Source: Hyphomicrobiaceae bacterium (GTDB lineage Bacteria; Pseudomonadota; Alphaproteobacteria; Rhizobiales; Devosiaceae). Taken from it: a stretch of DNA of 64,000 bases. Positions 53,141-61,629 of this stretch are shown one piece after another; position 1 is the first letter of the stretch; each line of letters starts with the position of its first letter. The stretch lies in assembly GCA_020638065.1 (NCBI GenBank), contig JACKJG010000004.1, forward strand, positions 62,001 to 126,000, read 5' to 3'. The notes under the pieces were generated by a model. The model had not been told where the DNA came from. It saw nothing but the letters and a program-made list of their open reading frames with translations, and made no database searches. A program made the translations under genes and the position numbers.

Positions 53141-53839
53141 ATGTACCTCATCGCAGGTCTGGGCAATCCCGGCGAGAAATATGCCGGCAACCGGCACAAT
53201 GTGGGCATGATGGCGATCGACACCATCGCTGCCCGCCACCACTTTCCTCCGTTCAAATCGAAATTCCGGGGCCTCTACGCCGATGGCCGGCTGGGCAATG
53301 AGCGCGTTTTCCTGCTCAAGCCACAAACCTTCATGAACAATTCAGGCGACAGCGTTTCCGAGCTCGCCACGTTTTTCAAAATCCCGACCACCAACATCTG
53401 CGTCATCTATGACGAGCTGGACCTGGCGCCCGGCAAAATTCGCGTCAAACGTGGCGGCGGCAATGGCGGCCATAACGGTTTGCGATCAATCGACCCCCAG
53501 ATCGGTACCGACTATTTGCGGGTGCGCATCGGCATCGGCCATCCCGGCCATAAGGATCTGGTGACCCGCCACGTGCTCGCCGACTTTGCCAAGGCCGATC
53601 AAGCCTGGCTCGAGCCAATGCTCACCGCAATTTCTGAAAATGCCGAACTGCTGGTCACCGGCGGCGCCGATCTGTTCATGAACCGGGTCAGTCTCCTGAC
53701 CAAACCTCAGCCCGAGAAGCGGGACAGGCCGGCAAACCCGCCAGCGGAAGCGCCCGAACCCGCGCAATTGACAAGGAACCCTGACAAGCCCGAAGGTCCG
53801 TTCGCGGCCGCGCTGCGCAAACTCAAGGGACTTGACTGA
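53141..53839 (+). CDS. pth: peptidyl-tRNA hydrolase
   Basis: 232 residues. Releases peptides from prematurely dropped peptidyl-tRNA. LIAGLGNPGEKYAGNRHNVGMMAID holds the catalytic His, with LLKPQTFMNNSG, DELDLAPGKIRVKRGGGNGGHNGLRSI and VRIGIGHPGHKDLV. A Pro-rich, poorly conserved C-terminal tail of about 45 residues is typical for the order. The next gene starts two bases after the stop. Confidence 0.96.
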   Translation: MYLIAGLGNPGEKYAGNRHNVGMMAIDTIAARHHFPPFKSKFRGLYADGRLGNERVFLLKPQTFMNNSGDSVSELATFFKIPTTNICVIYDELDLAPGKIRVKRGGGNGGHNGLRSIDPQIGTDYLRVRIGIGHPGHKDLVTRHVLADFAKADQAWLEPMLTAISENAELLVTGGADLFMNRVSLLTKPQPEKRDRPANPPAEAPEPAQLTRNPDKPEGPFAAALRKLKGLD

Positions 53840-53841
53840 TC

Positions 53842-54384
53842 TTGCCGACCCTTTCCAAAACGGACATCGTCTATTACCTCGCGGCATCGATCGACGGCTA
53901 CATTGCCAAGTCCAACGGCGATGTCGACTGGCTGGCACCCTATTTCATTCCCGAACTCGGCTTTCACGATTTCATTGAAGAGATCGGAACCGTGGCCATG
54001 GGCCGCGCGACGTTTGAAAAGATTCTCTCGTTCGGCCAATGGCCCTATTCCGGAAAGCCGGGCGTTATCGTTACCCACCGGCCCCTGCCCGGCTTTGATG
54101 CCGATCTGGCTCAGGCTTCGGGGAGCAGTGCCGACATAGCCTCGGCCCTTGCCGCGGCGGGCCCGGGTCCCTATTGGCTGGTCGGCGGCGCACAACTGGC
54201 CGGGCAATTGTTGGCCGACCGGATGATCACCCGGATTGATCATTTCATCATTCCCGAGATCATCGGCGAAGGCATCCCTGCCCTGTTCCTGCAACGCCAT
54301 ATGCCGATGGATCTGATCGGGACCCAGACTTTCTCCAATGGAGTTGTGTGCCTCTCCTACAAGCCGCGCGCGAGCATCACCTAA
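53842..54384 (+). CDS. dihydrofolate reductase-fold (RibD C-terminal-like) protein
   Basis: 180 residues from a TTG start (no ATG nearby). DIVYYLAASIDGYIAKSNGDVDWL, TVAMGRATFEKIL and PYWLVGGAQLAGQLLADRMITRIDHFIIPEIIGEGIPALF match the 'dihydrofolate reductase family protein' group, NADPH-dependent reductases of uncertain substrate. Probably co-transcribed with pth. Its stop overlaps that of the convergent LysR gene. Confidence 0.85.
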   Translation: MPTLSKTDIVYYLAASIDGYIAKSNGDVDWLAPYFIPELGFHDFIEEIGTVAMGRATFEKILSFGQWPYSGKPGVIVTHRPLPGFDADLAQASGSSADIASALAAAGPGPYWLVGGAQLAGQLLADRMITRIDHFIIPEIIGEGIPALFLQRHMPMDLIGTQTFSNGVVCLSYKPRASIT

Positions 54385-55280
54385 ACTGCCACTTCGGCAG
54401 CAACCGCCCTGACTTCACCCCTGAGCCAGCGATGCATCGGATCCGCGTCGACCCGGCGCGGCCAGACCATGTGAAACGCGAAGGCAGGCACGTCGAGCGG
54501 CAGTTCGGAAATGTCGATGAAATCCGCCCAGCGCGCCGCATAGTGCCGGGGCAATGTCGTCAACAGATCAGTGGTCATCACCATGCCAAGGGCAACCGAA
54601 AAGGACTGCACGGAAACAACGACATTCCGCGTCAGACCTTTGGTCGCCAGCGCTTCGTCAACACCTGCGGAGAAACTCCCGCCGCTGGTCGACACCAGAA
54701 TGTGGCGTTCATTCAGATAGTCATCCAGTGCCATTCCGCCGCGACCACCCTTGCGCTGGGCAATGACCAGATCGTCATCGAAAAGCGGCGCGCGCTCCAT
54801 GCCGGGCAGTTCCATGGACGGCGTCAGAAGACCGAGATCCATATCGCGGTCCACAAACTGTCGTACCCCGGCCGAAGCCTGATAGGCATAGAGCGCCAAC
54901 CGCATGTTCGGCGCCGATTTGCCAAGCCGCGCCAGCAGTGGAACGCCAATGACCGAATTGGTGTGCTCGGACCCCACAATCCGGATCGTGGCGTCGGACC
55001 GCACCGGGTCGAACCCCACCCCCTCACGCAGGACACGCGCAATATCGCCCAAGGGCCCACGCAGTTGCGCGACCAGTTCTTCGGCCCGGCGCGTCGGCAC
55101 CATGCCGCGCGCATTGCCGACCAGAAGCGGGTCGCCGAAAATATCGCGCAGCCGCGCCAATTGCGCCGACATGGCTGGTTGCGACAGGCCCAGTCGCCGC
55201 GCCGCACCCGTTACGCTCTGCGCGGAAACCAGGGCTTCCAGCGATACGAGCAACGGCAGGTCGGCGCTTCTTAAATCCAT
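54381..55280 (-). CDS. LysR-family transcriptional regulator
   Basis: 299 residues. N-terminal winged helix-turn-helix: LPLLVSLEALVSAQSVTGAARRLGLSQPAMSAQLARLRDIFGDPLLVGNARGMVPTRRAEEL; the rest is the periplasmic-binding-like effector domain. ATG at 55280 is used; the ATG at 55298 is an alternative. Transcribed away from the reductase gene at 55369, its most likely target. Confidence 0.92.
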   Translation of the reverse strand: MDLRSADLPLLVSLEALVSAQSVTGAARRLGLSQPAMSAQLARLRDIFGDPLLVGNARGMVPTRRAEELVAQLRGPLGDIARVLREGVGFDPVRSDATIRIVGSEHTNSVIGVPLLARLGKSAPNMRLALYAYQASAGVRQFVDRDMDLGLLTPSMELPGMERAPLFDDDLVIAQRKGGRGGMALDDYLNERHILVSTSGGSFSAGVDEALATKGLTRNVVVSVQSFSVALGMVMTTDLLTTLPRHYAARWADFIDISELPLDVPAFAFHMVWPRRVDADPMHRWLRGEVRAVAAEVAV

Positions 55281-55305
55281 TTGGTTTATGCATATCATAT
55301 CAATA

Positions 55306-55320
55306 ATCGATTTAACAGAT
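55306..55320. promoter_or_regulatory. candidate LysR-type binding site
   Basis: ATCGATTTAACAGAT (ATC-N9-GAT) fits T-N11-A in the 88-base divergent region between the LysR gene and the reductase gene. Confidence 0.4.
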
Positions 55321-55368
55321 ACATCTCGCCGTGACAGGTTGCGGCCAATCCCAACACGGAGTCACAAA

Positions 55369-56052
55369 ATGAAAATCTCGATCCTCGGAACCGGCATGGT
55401 GGGCCGGACGATTGCTCAGAAACTCCTGTCGCTTGGCCACGACATCGTCATGGGCACCCGCGACCCGGCCGAAACCCTGACCCGCAATGAGCCGGACAAT
55501 TGGGGCAATCCGGGCTTTGCCGACTGGCACAAGGCCAATAGCGCGATCAAACTCGTGCCGTTTGGCGAGACGGCCGATGGCGCAGATCTGGTCATCAATG
55601 CCCTGTCCGGTCACGGCACGCTGGTTGGACTTGAGGCGGTCGGTGCCGAAAACCTCGCCGGCAAGATCCTGATCGATATCTCCAACCCGCTCGATTTCTC
55701 CAACGGCTTCCCGCCGAGCCTGTTCGTCTCCAACACGGACAGCCTTGGTGAGCAGGTTCAGCGAGCCCTGCCCGAGACCAGGGTCGTCAAGACCCTCAAC
55801 ACCGTCAACGCCAACCTGATGGTCGAACCCAAGGCGCTCGCCGACGGCGATCATTCCATGTGCGTTGCCGGCAATGATGAAACCGCCAAGGCCGAGGTCG
55901 CCGAATTCCTCAAGGAACAATTCGGCTGGACGGACGTGATCGATCTCGGCGACATCACCACGGCCCGCGGCACGGAAGCGGTCCTGTTGTGGTGGGTGCG
56001 CCTGTGGGGATCGCTACAAAACCCCATGTTCGCCTTCAAGATCGTGCGCTGA
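55369..56052 (+). CDS. NADPH-dependent F420 reductase-like NAD(P)-binding protein
   Basis: 227 residues. ISILGTGMVGRTIAQKLLSLGHDIVMGTRDP is the Rossmann dinucleotide site, and VVKTLNTVNANLMVEPKAL and CVAGNDETAKAEVAEFLKE follow the F420-reductase/YagA-type pattern ('NAD(P)-binding domain-containing protein'). True F420 use is doubtful in this group. CGGAG lies upstream of the ATG; divergent LysR gene suggests inducible expression. Confidence 0.85.
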   Translation: MKISILGTGMVGRTIAQKLLSLGHDIVMGTRDPAETLTRNEPDNWGNPGFADWHKANSAIKLVPFGETADGADLVINALSGHGTLVGLEAVGAENLAGKILIDISNPLDFSNGFPPSLFVSNTDSLGEQVQRALPETRVVKTLNTVNANLMVEPKALADGDHSMCVAGNDETAKAEVAEFLKEQFGWTDVIDLGDITTARGTEAVLLWWVRLWGSLQNPMFAFKIVR

Positions 56053-56155
56053 CGCGTTTGGCGGCCTTGACCGCGCGCTCCGCGCTACTTAATCCCACTG
56101 CAGCCTTTTCCGGTCCGCGCCCAACGGCGCGGGCCAATGCGTTCCGGAGACAGAA

Positions 56156-57253
56156 ATGGGATTCAAATGCGGCATCGTCGGCCTGCCAAATGTCGGCAAA
56201 TCGACCCTTTTCAACGCCCTGACGAAAACGGCCGCCGCGCAAGCCGCCAATTTCCCGTTCTGCACCATCGAACCCAACGTTGGTGAAGTCGCGGTGCCCG
56301 ACGAGCGCCTCGACAGGATCGCCGCCGTCGCCCATTCCGCCGAGATCATTCCCACGCGGCTGAACTTCGTCGACATTGCCGGCCTCGTCAAAGGCGCCTC
56401 CAAGGGTGAAGGCCTCGGAAATCAGTTTCTCGCCAATATCCGCGAAACCGACGCCATCGCCTATGTGCTACGCTGCTTTGAGGACGACAACATCGTTCAC
56501 GTCGCCGGGCGCGTCGACCCGATCGCCGACGCTGAAGTCATCGAAACCGAATTGATGCTCGCCGATTTGGAAAGCCTGCAGAAGCGGATCACCGGTCTCG
56601 AAAAGAAGGCGCGTGGTGGCGACAAGGACGCCAAGATCAGCCTCGATCTGGTGCACCGCGCCATCAAGCTGCTGGAAGACGGCATCCCTGCCCGCAAACT
56701 CGAGCGCAGCGACGAAGAAGAAAAGGCATTCAAGGGCCTGCAGCTTCTGACGTCAAAGCCCGCTCTTTATGTCTGCAACGTCGACGAAGAATCCGCCGCC
56801 AGCGGAAACAAATGGACCGAGCAGGTGGCGGAATACGCCAAAGGGCATGACGCGGTCATGGTCATCATCTCCGCCGAAATCGAAAGCGAATTGGCCCAGC
56901 TATCGGACGACGAACAGGCGGAATATCTGCAGACCCTCGGACTTGAGGAGCCCGGCCTCAATCGTCTCATCCGCGCCGGCTACGAATTGCTGGACCTTGA
57001 AACCTATTTTACCGCCGGCCCCAAGGAAACGCGCGCATGGACTTTCCGCCGCGGTACGAAAGCGCCGCAGGCGGCCGGTATCATCCACACCGATTTCGAA
57101 AAGGGCTTCATCCGCGCCCAGACCATCGCATATCAGGATTTCGTCTCATTGGGCGGCGAAGTGGCGGCTCGTGAAGCCGGCAAGGCACGCGACGAAGGTA
57201 AGGAATATGTGGTTCAGGACGGCGACGTGATGCTGTTCAAGTTCAACAATTAG
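56156..57253 (+). CDS. ychF: redox-regulated ribosome-associated ATPase YchF (OLA1 family)
   Basis: 365 residues. P-loop GIVGLPNVGKSTLFNALT, switch TRLNFVDIAGLVKGASKGEGLGNQFL, a coiled-coil insert around 130-200 and a C-terminal TGS domain (RAWTFRRGTKAPQAAGIIHTDFEKGFIRAQTI). Prefers ATP over GTP and binds ribosomes. GGAGAC precedes the ATG. Confidence 0.96.
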   Translation: MGFKCGIVGLPNVGKSTLFNALTKTAAAQAANFPFCTIEPNVGEVAVPDERLDRIAAVAHSAEIIPTRLNFVDIAGLVKGASKGEGLGNQFLANIRETDAIAYVLRCFEDDNIVHVAGRVDPIADAEVIETELMLADLESLQKRITGLEKKARGGDKDAKISLDLVHRAIKLLEDGIPARKLERSDEEEKAFKGLQLLTSKPALYVCNVDEESAASGNKWTEQVAEYAKGHDAVMVIISAEIESELAQLSDDEQAEYLQTLGLEEPGLNRLIRAGYELLDLETYFTAGPKETRAWTFRRGTKAPQAAGIIHTDFEKGFIRAQTIAYQDFVSLGGEVAAREAGKARDEGKEYVVQDGDVMLFKFNN

Positions 57254-57353
57254 CCTGCCAGAACCATTCTGGTTCCACCGGCGCCTGACGAACGGGTAAA
57301 CCAGGTTCGCACTTTTGTTCGACAAACGCCTCAACTGATGGCAGCATTGCCCC

Positions 57354-58882
57354 ATGAGTGGGGAGAACCAGTCGGAAGATCAGCAGGTTGAGGCCGCTTT
57401 CGGGCAGCTTCAGCAACGGCTTGCGCCACTTTTCGACCGGATCATGGACGACAACCTCTTGCCGCGAACGGTGGTGGTGATCCCCAGCCTGTCGCTCGAC
57501 GACGAAGTGCTGCAAAAGATCACCGGCGTGCCGCACTATGAAGAACGCATGCTGTCGCTGCTCATGCTGTTGCGCATGCCCAGAACCCGTGTTGTGTTCG
57601 TCACCAGCCAGCCGCTTCCGGAAAGCATTGTCGACTATTATCTGCACCTGCTGCCCGGCGTACCCTACCGGCATGCACGCGAGCGCCTGGTTTTGCTGAC
57701 CTGCTACGACCGGACGTCCAAGCCGCTGACCCGCAAGATACTCGACCGGCCGCACCTTCTGGCGCGGATCAGAAAGGCCATCGGCAGCACGGCGGACGCC
57801 CATATGATCTGCTTCAACGTTACAGCCCTCGAGCGCGACCTGGCGCTGGCACTCGACGTGCCCATCTTCGGTTGTGATCCCGCTCTCATATCATACGGCT
57901 CAAAGTCGGGCAGCCGCCACATCTTCACTGAAGCCGGCGTGAAAATGCCGGACGGCTATGAGGACCTGGCTTCGATTGACGAGGCCGCAACCGCTCTTGT
58001 CCGGCTGAAACAGAAGCATCCCGCCCTTCGCCGGGCCGTGGTCAAGATCAACGAAGGGTTTTCCGGCGAGGGCAATGCGTTGTTTTCCTTCGATGGCGCT
58101 CCGGAGGGACCGGAACTGGAAGCCTGGGTCGCCAACCACATGCACAATCTGGCCTTTGAAGCTGCGGACATGACCTGGCAGGCCTTCGCTGAAAAATTCG
58201 CCGAAATGCAGGGGATTGTCGAAACGTTCGTCGAAGGCGAGGGAAACAATCACCCTCGGCGCAGTTTCGCGTCTACCCGGGTGGCTGGATCGAGTTTCTG
58301 TCCTCCCACGATCAGGTTCTCGGCGGTCCGAGTGGCCAGCAATTTCTCGGCTGCCGTTTTTCCGGCCGACCCGCCTATCGCCGCGACATTCAGACCGAAG
58401 CGCTCAAGGCCGCCAAAAAGCTTGCCGAAAAGGGTGTCATTGGCCGTTTCGGCATCGACTTCATCTCCGTTCCGACGGGTGATGGCTGGGACCACTACGC
58501 TATCGAGATCAATCTGCGGAAAGGCGGCACCACCCATCCTTTTCTCATGCTCCAATATCTCACCAACGGCGTCTACAACCCCGACAATGGCGAATTCACC
58601 ACTGGCGACGGGCGCACACGGTTCTATATCGCCACGGATAATCTGGAATCGGATGCCTATCGCGGCCTGACGCCCGACGATTTGATTGATATCGCGGTAT
58701 GCAACGGCATCCATTTCGACGCTGCCAATCAATCCGGTGTGGTGTTCCACCTGATCGGCGCCCTATCCGAATATGGGAAGCTCGGCATGGTCGCCATCGG
58801 TCGCACGCCCGAAGCCGCGCAAAGGCTTTATGACGAAACGGTCGCCATACTCGACCACGCCTCAGAATCACCCGACATCTGA
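57354..58882 (+). CDS. ATP-grasp (PGM1/peptide-ligase-like) protein with a -1 frame change at 58241-58247
   Basis: About 508 residues if the two frames are joined. The first frame gives FDRIMDDNLLPRTVVVIPSLSLDDEVLQKITGVPHYEERMLSLLML ... RRAVVKINEGFSGEGNALFSF ... GIVETFVEGEG; family similarity then stops. One base back, the other frame continues with SPSAQFRVYPGGWIEFLSSHDQVLGGPSGQQFLGCRF ... GRFGIDFISV ... YAIEINLRKGGTTHPF to 58882, the metal-binding half of the ATP-grasp site. The switch lies on G-GGA-AAC in the right phase for -1 slippage; a one-base deletion (GGGG to GGG) or assembly error is equally possible. No strong ribosome site. Substrate unknown. Confidence 0.8.
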
Positions 58883-58935
58883 CAGCCCAACTGCCGCCGC
58901 GCCAAACGCCTGCCGATCTGGCCGCTACTGTCCTA

Positions 58936-58951
58936 TTGACGTATACGTCAA
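58936..58951. promoter_or_regulatory. 16-bp perfect palindrome, candidate operator of the MaoC pair
   Basis: TTGACGTATACGTCAA, 54 bases before the first MaoC gene. It resembles sites of MerR-family LiuR-type regulators of acyl-CoA/branched-chain catabolism (recalled consensus TTGACGTWWACGTCAA-like) and overlaps a TTGACG -35-like box. Confidence 0.55.
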
Positions 58952-59004
58952 TTTGGTGTCGAAGAGTTGCAGCTTCATCCCACCGAAACCTGCTGACGCC
59001 TGCC

Positions 59005-59496
59005 ATGACCAATCCCGTCACCAAAGACCGGCTGCATTATGAAGATCTGTCGGTCGGGCAGGTCTTCGAACTTGGCCCCAAGCAGGTGACCAAGCAGATG
59101 ATCTTCGATTTCGCGCACGAATTTGATCCCCTCCCGTTCCACATCGACGAGCAAGCGGCGAAACGTTCTCTGCTCGGCGGCCTCGCGGCGTCGGGCTGGC
59201 ACACAGCCGCGCTCAGCCTGCGCATGCTGATCGACACCTTTCTCGGACATGCGGCCTCGATGGGCGGTCTCGGCTTCACCAAGTTGAGGTGGAAACGTCC
59301 GGTGCTCGCTGGCGACGCCATATCCGGAACCGTGACGATATCGGAATTGCGCCGGTCGGTGTCACGCCCGAAATGGGGCGTCGTCACCCTCGATTTCGAC
59401 ATGCACAATCAAAAAGGGCAGCAGGTCATGACCATGCGCCTCAACAATCTGATCGAGGTGCGCAACCCCGACACGCCCGGCGAGGTCGGCTCATGA
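59005..59496 (+). CDS. MaoC-family (R)-specific enoyl-CoA hydratase-like protein 1
   Basis: 163 residues, hot-dog fold. QMIFDFAHEFDPLPFHIDEQAAKRSLLGGLAASGWHTAAL is the hydratase-2 motif with Asp and His. The last four bases overlap the start of the second MaoC gene (ATGA), so they are co-translated and may form a heterodimer. A palindromic operator lies upstream. Exact acyl-CoA substrate unknown. Confidence 0.9.
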   Translation: MTNPVTKDRLHYEDLSVGQVFELGPKQVTKQMIFDFAHEFDPLPFHIDEQAAKRSLLGGLAASGWHTAALSLRMLIDTFLGHAASMGGLGFTKLRWKRPVLAGDAISGTVTISELRRSVSRPKWGVVTLDFDMHNQKGQQVMTMRLNNLIEVRNPDTPGEVGS

Positions 59497-60050
59497 CCCA
59501 ATGGTTCGAGAACATCGAAATCGGCGAAAAACACACGCTCGGCCAGCACACTTTCGAGCACGACGAGATTGTGCGCTTTGGCACGGCCTATGACCCGCAA
59601 TATTTCCACATAGATGACGACGCGGCGGAACATTCCCACTTTGATGGCATTATCGCCAGCGGCTGGCACACCGCCTGCGTCGGGCACCGGCTTTTGGTTG
59701 ATGCCATCACCCAACAGACCGCTGACCTGATCGAAGCCGGCGAAACGCCTGGTGAGGCAGGTCCCTCGCCCGGCGTCAACGTGATGGAGTTCAAGACTCC
59801 CGTCCGGCCGGGTGACACGATCACCTACACGTTCTGGGTTGAGGCCAAGCGCGTCTCCAACTCACTGCCCGGCTGGGGCGTCCTGACCGAATGGATCGAG
59901 GCGCACAACCAGAATGGGGAGCTGGTTTATAAGGTGCAGTTTGCCGGCTTCGTCAAACGCCGGGACTACACGCCGAAACTTTCCGAGCGCCTGGCCCTGT
60001 TTGCGGCGCAAAATCCGCTCCTGCGCCGCTTCCTGTCCGGCCGCGGTTAG
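59493..60050 (+). CDS. MaoC-family (R)-specific enoyl-CoA hydratase-like protein 2
   Basis: 185 residues. Same hydratase-2 motif: DEIVRFGTAYDPQYFHIDDDAAEHSHFDGIIASGWHTACV. Slightly longer than its partner, with an insertion around GETPGEAGPSPGV. Translationally coupled to protein 1; the pair is frequently adjacent in Hyphomicrobiales. Confidence 0.9.
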   Translation: MTQWFENIEIGEKHTLGQHTFEHDEIVRFGTAYDPQYFHIDDDAAEHSHFDGIIASGWHTACVGHRLLVDAITQQTADLIEAGETPGEAGPSPGVNVMEFKTPVRPGDTITYTFWVEAKRVSNSLPGWGVLTEWIEAHNQNGELVYKVQFAGFVKRRDYTPKLSERLALFAAQNPLLRRFLSGRG

Positions 60051-60082
60051 GCGGATCTGGGGCCGGCTTTGCGCGACGCGGC

Positions 60083-60616
60083 TCAGTGCCCCTCGAATTC
60101 GATCAGCCTGTGCACGTTCACCCCTTGCGCCCGCATTTTTTCAGCGCCGCCAAGATCGGGCAGATCGATGACGAACGAAGCGTGGTCGCAGGCCGCGCCC
60201 GTGCGCCGCAACAGGCTGAGCGCGGCAATCGCGGTTCCTCCCGTTGCAATCAGATCGTCGACCAGCAGCACCCGGTGCACCGACCCGATGACATCGGCAT
60301 GCATCTCGATCGTATCGACGCCATATTCGAGCGCGTAATTCTGACCGATGGTTTCGCCGGGCAGCTTGCCGGACTTGCGGATCGGCACGAAACCAACACC
60401 CAGCGAGATGGCCACAGCGGCGCCGAAAATGAAACCGCGCGCCTCGATCCCAGCGACATGGGTAATCCCCAAACCGCGATGCTCCGACGCCATGCGTTCA
60501 ACCGATTCCCGGAACCCGTCGGGATGTTCAATCAACGTGGTGATGTCGCGAAAGAGAATGCCCGGCTTGGGATAGTCGGGAATAGTTCTGACGTAGTTTT
60601 TCAGATCAATGCTCAT
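60083..60616 (-). CDS. apt: adenine phosphoribosyltransferase
   Basis: 177 residues. Converts adenine and PRPP to AMP. IPDYPKPGILFRDITTLIEHPDGF, VAGIEARGFIFGAAVAISLG and the PRPP loop VLLVDDLIATGGTAIAAL. Start 60616 has GGAAGAAG upstream. Uses PRPP made by Prs. Lies downstream of petABC but beyond a terminator, so it has its own promoter. Confidence 0.96.
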   Translation of the reverse strand: MSIDLKNYVRTIPDYPKPGILFRDITTLIEHPDGFRESVERMASEHRGLGITHVAGIEARGFIFGAAVAISLGVGFVPIRKSGKLPGETIGQNYALEYGVDTIEMHADVIGSVHRVLLVDDLIATGGTAIAALSLLRRTGAACDHASFVIDLPDLGGAEKMRAQGVNVHRLIEFEGH

Positions 60617-60726
60617 GGCGCTTCTTCCGATCAGGGAATGCGAAAGACGAAGCGCAAACCGGCATGGTTTGCGCTTCACCCTAATCAAACACCGGGGCAA
60701 ATGCCAATTGCCATTGTGTCCCACAA

Positions 60727-60753
60727 ACAAAAAAGGGCCCCGAAGGGCCCTTT
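60727..60753 (-). terminator. intrinsic terminator of the petABC operon
   Basis: On the minus strand AAAGGGCCC-TTCG-GGGCCCTTT with further T, directly after petC. Confidence 0.9.
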
Positions 60754-60773
60754 GAATTTCGTTTTGCTGCGGG

Positions 60774-61619
60774 TCAGTGCGCGACGTTGGAAAACAGCTT
60801 GCGCTTGACCAGATACATGAACCCGGCGAACAGGAACAAGAAGATCAAAACCCTGAAGCCCGTTGCCTTGCGTTCCACCATGTGCGGATCCGCCATCCAC
60901 ATCATGAATGCGGCAACGTCCTGCGCGTACTGATCGACCGTTTCCGGTGCATCGCCTTCATAATCGACCAGCCCATCCGAAAGTGGTGGCGGCATGGAAA
61001 GAGCAGAGCCCGGATAGCCATAATAGTACTTGCCTTCCGGCACTTCGACGCCGTGCGGATTTTCCTCATACGAGGTCAACAGGCTGTAGATGAAGTCCGG
61101 CCCGCCTTCCTGATAGGCAGTGAAGTAGTTGAACACCCAATAGGGGAACGGCTGATGGATCGAACGGGCCTTGGCCAGAACCGAGAAATCGGGAGGCTCG
61201 ATGCCGAAGGAATCAATCGCTTCCTGTGTGGTGAACGGCGACGGCCAGCGATCGGCAGGGACGCCAGGACGTTCACCGTCCGGAGCTTCCGGATCGGCGA
61301 TCGTGAAGGTCGCGGCCAGGGCCTTGACCTGATCTTCGCTGTAGCCTGGCCCACCTTCTTCAGCCAGCGTTCTGAATGCAATCAGCTTGGCGCCGTGGCA
61401 ACCCGCGCAGACTTCCTTGAACACCTGAAAACCGCGCTGAAGCTGGTTTTCGTCATAGGTGCCGAACAAGCCAGCAAAGGTCCAGTTGCCCTGCTTGGGC
61501 TCTGCAGCGGTTTCCGAGGCATTTGCCGACATGGCAAGCCCCAGCCCGGCGGCAACCAGAATGGCACCCAGAACCGGCTTGATCACGGCAGATTTGATGA
61601 AGCTTTTCATATTTTTCAT
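60774..61619 (-). CDS. petC: cytochrome c1 of the bc1 complex
   Basis: 281 residues. Signal/anchor at 1-36, haem motif VCAGCHGAKL (CxxCH), axial Met in GSALSMPPPL, and a C-terminal membrane anchor FRVLIFLFLFAGFMYLVKRKLF. Transfers electrons from the Rieske centre to soluble cytochrome c. Start 61619 (GAGGG seven bases upstream) or 61610. Ten bases after petB. Confidence 0.96.
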   Translation of the reverse strand: MKNMKSFIKSAVIKPVLGAILVAAGLGLAMSANASETAAEPKQGNWTFAGLFGTYDENQLQRGFQVFKEVCAGCHGAKLIAFRTLAEEGGPGYSEDQVKALAATFTIADPEAPDGERPGVPADRWPSPFTTQEAIDSFGIEPPDFSVLAKARSIHQPFPYWVFNYFTAYQEGGPDFIYSLLTSYEENPHGVEVPEGKYYYGYPGSALSMPPPLSDGLVDYEGDAPETVDQYAQDVAAFMMWMADPHMVERKATGFRVLIFLFLFAGFMYLVKRKLFSNVAH

Positions 61620-61629
61620 CCCCCTACCC

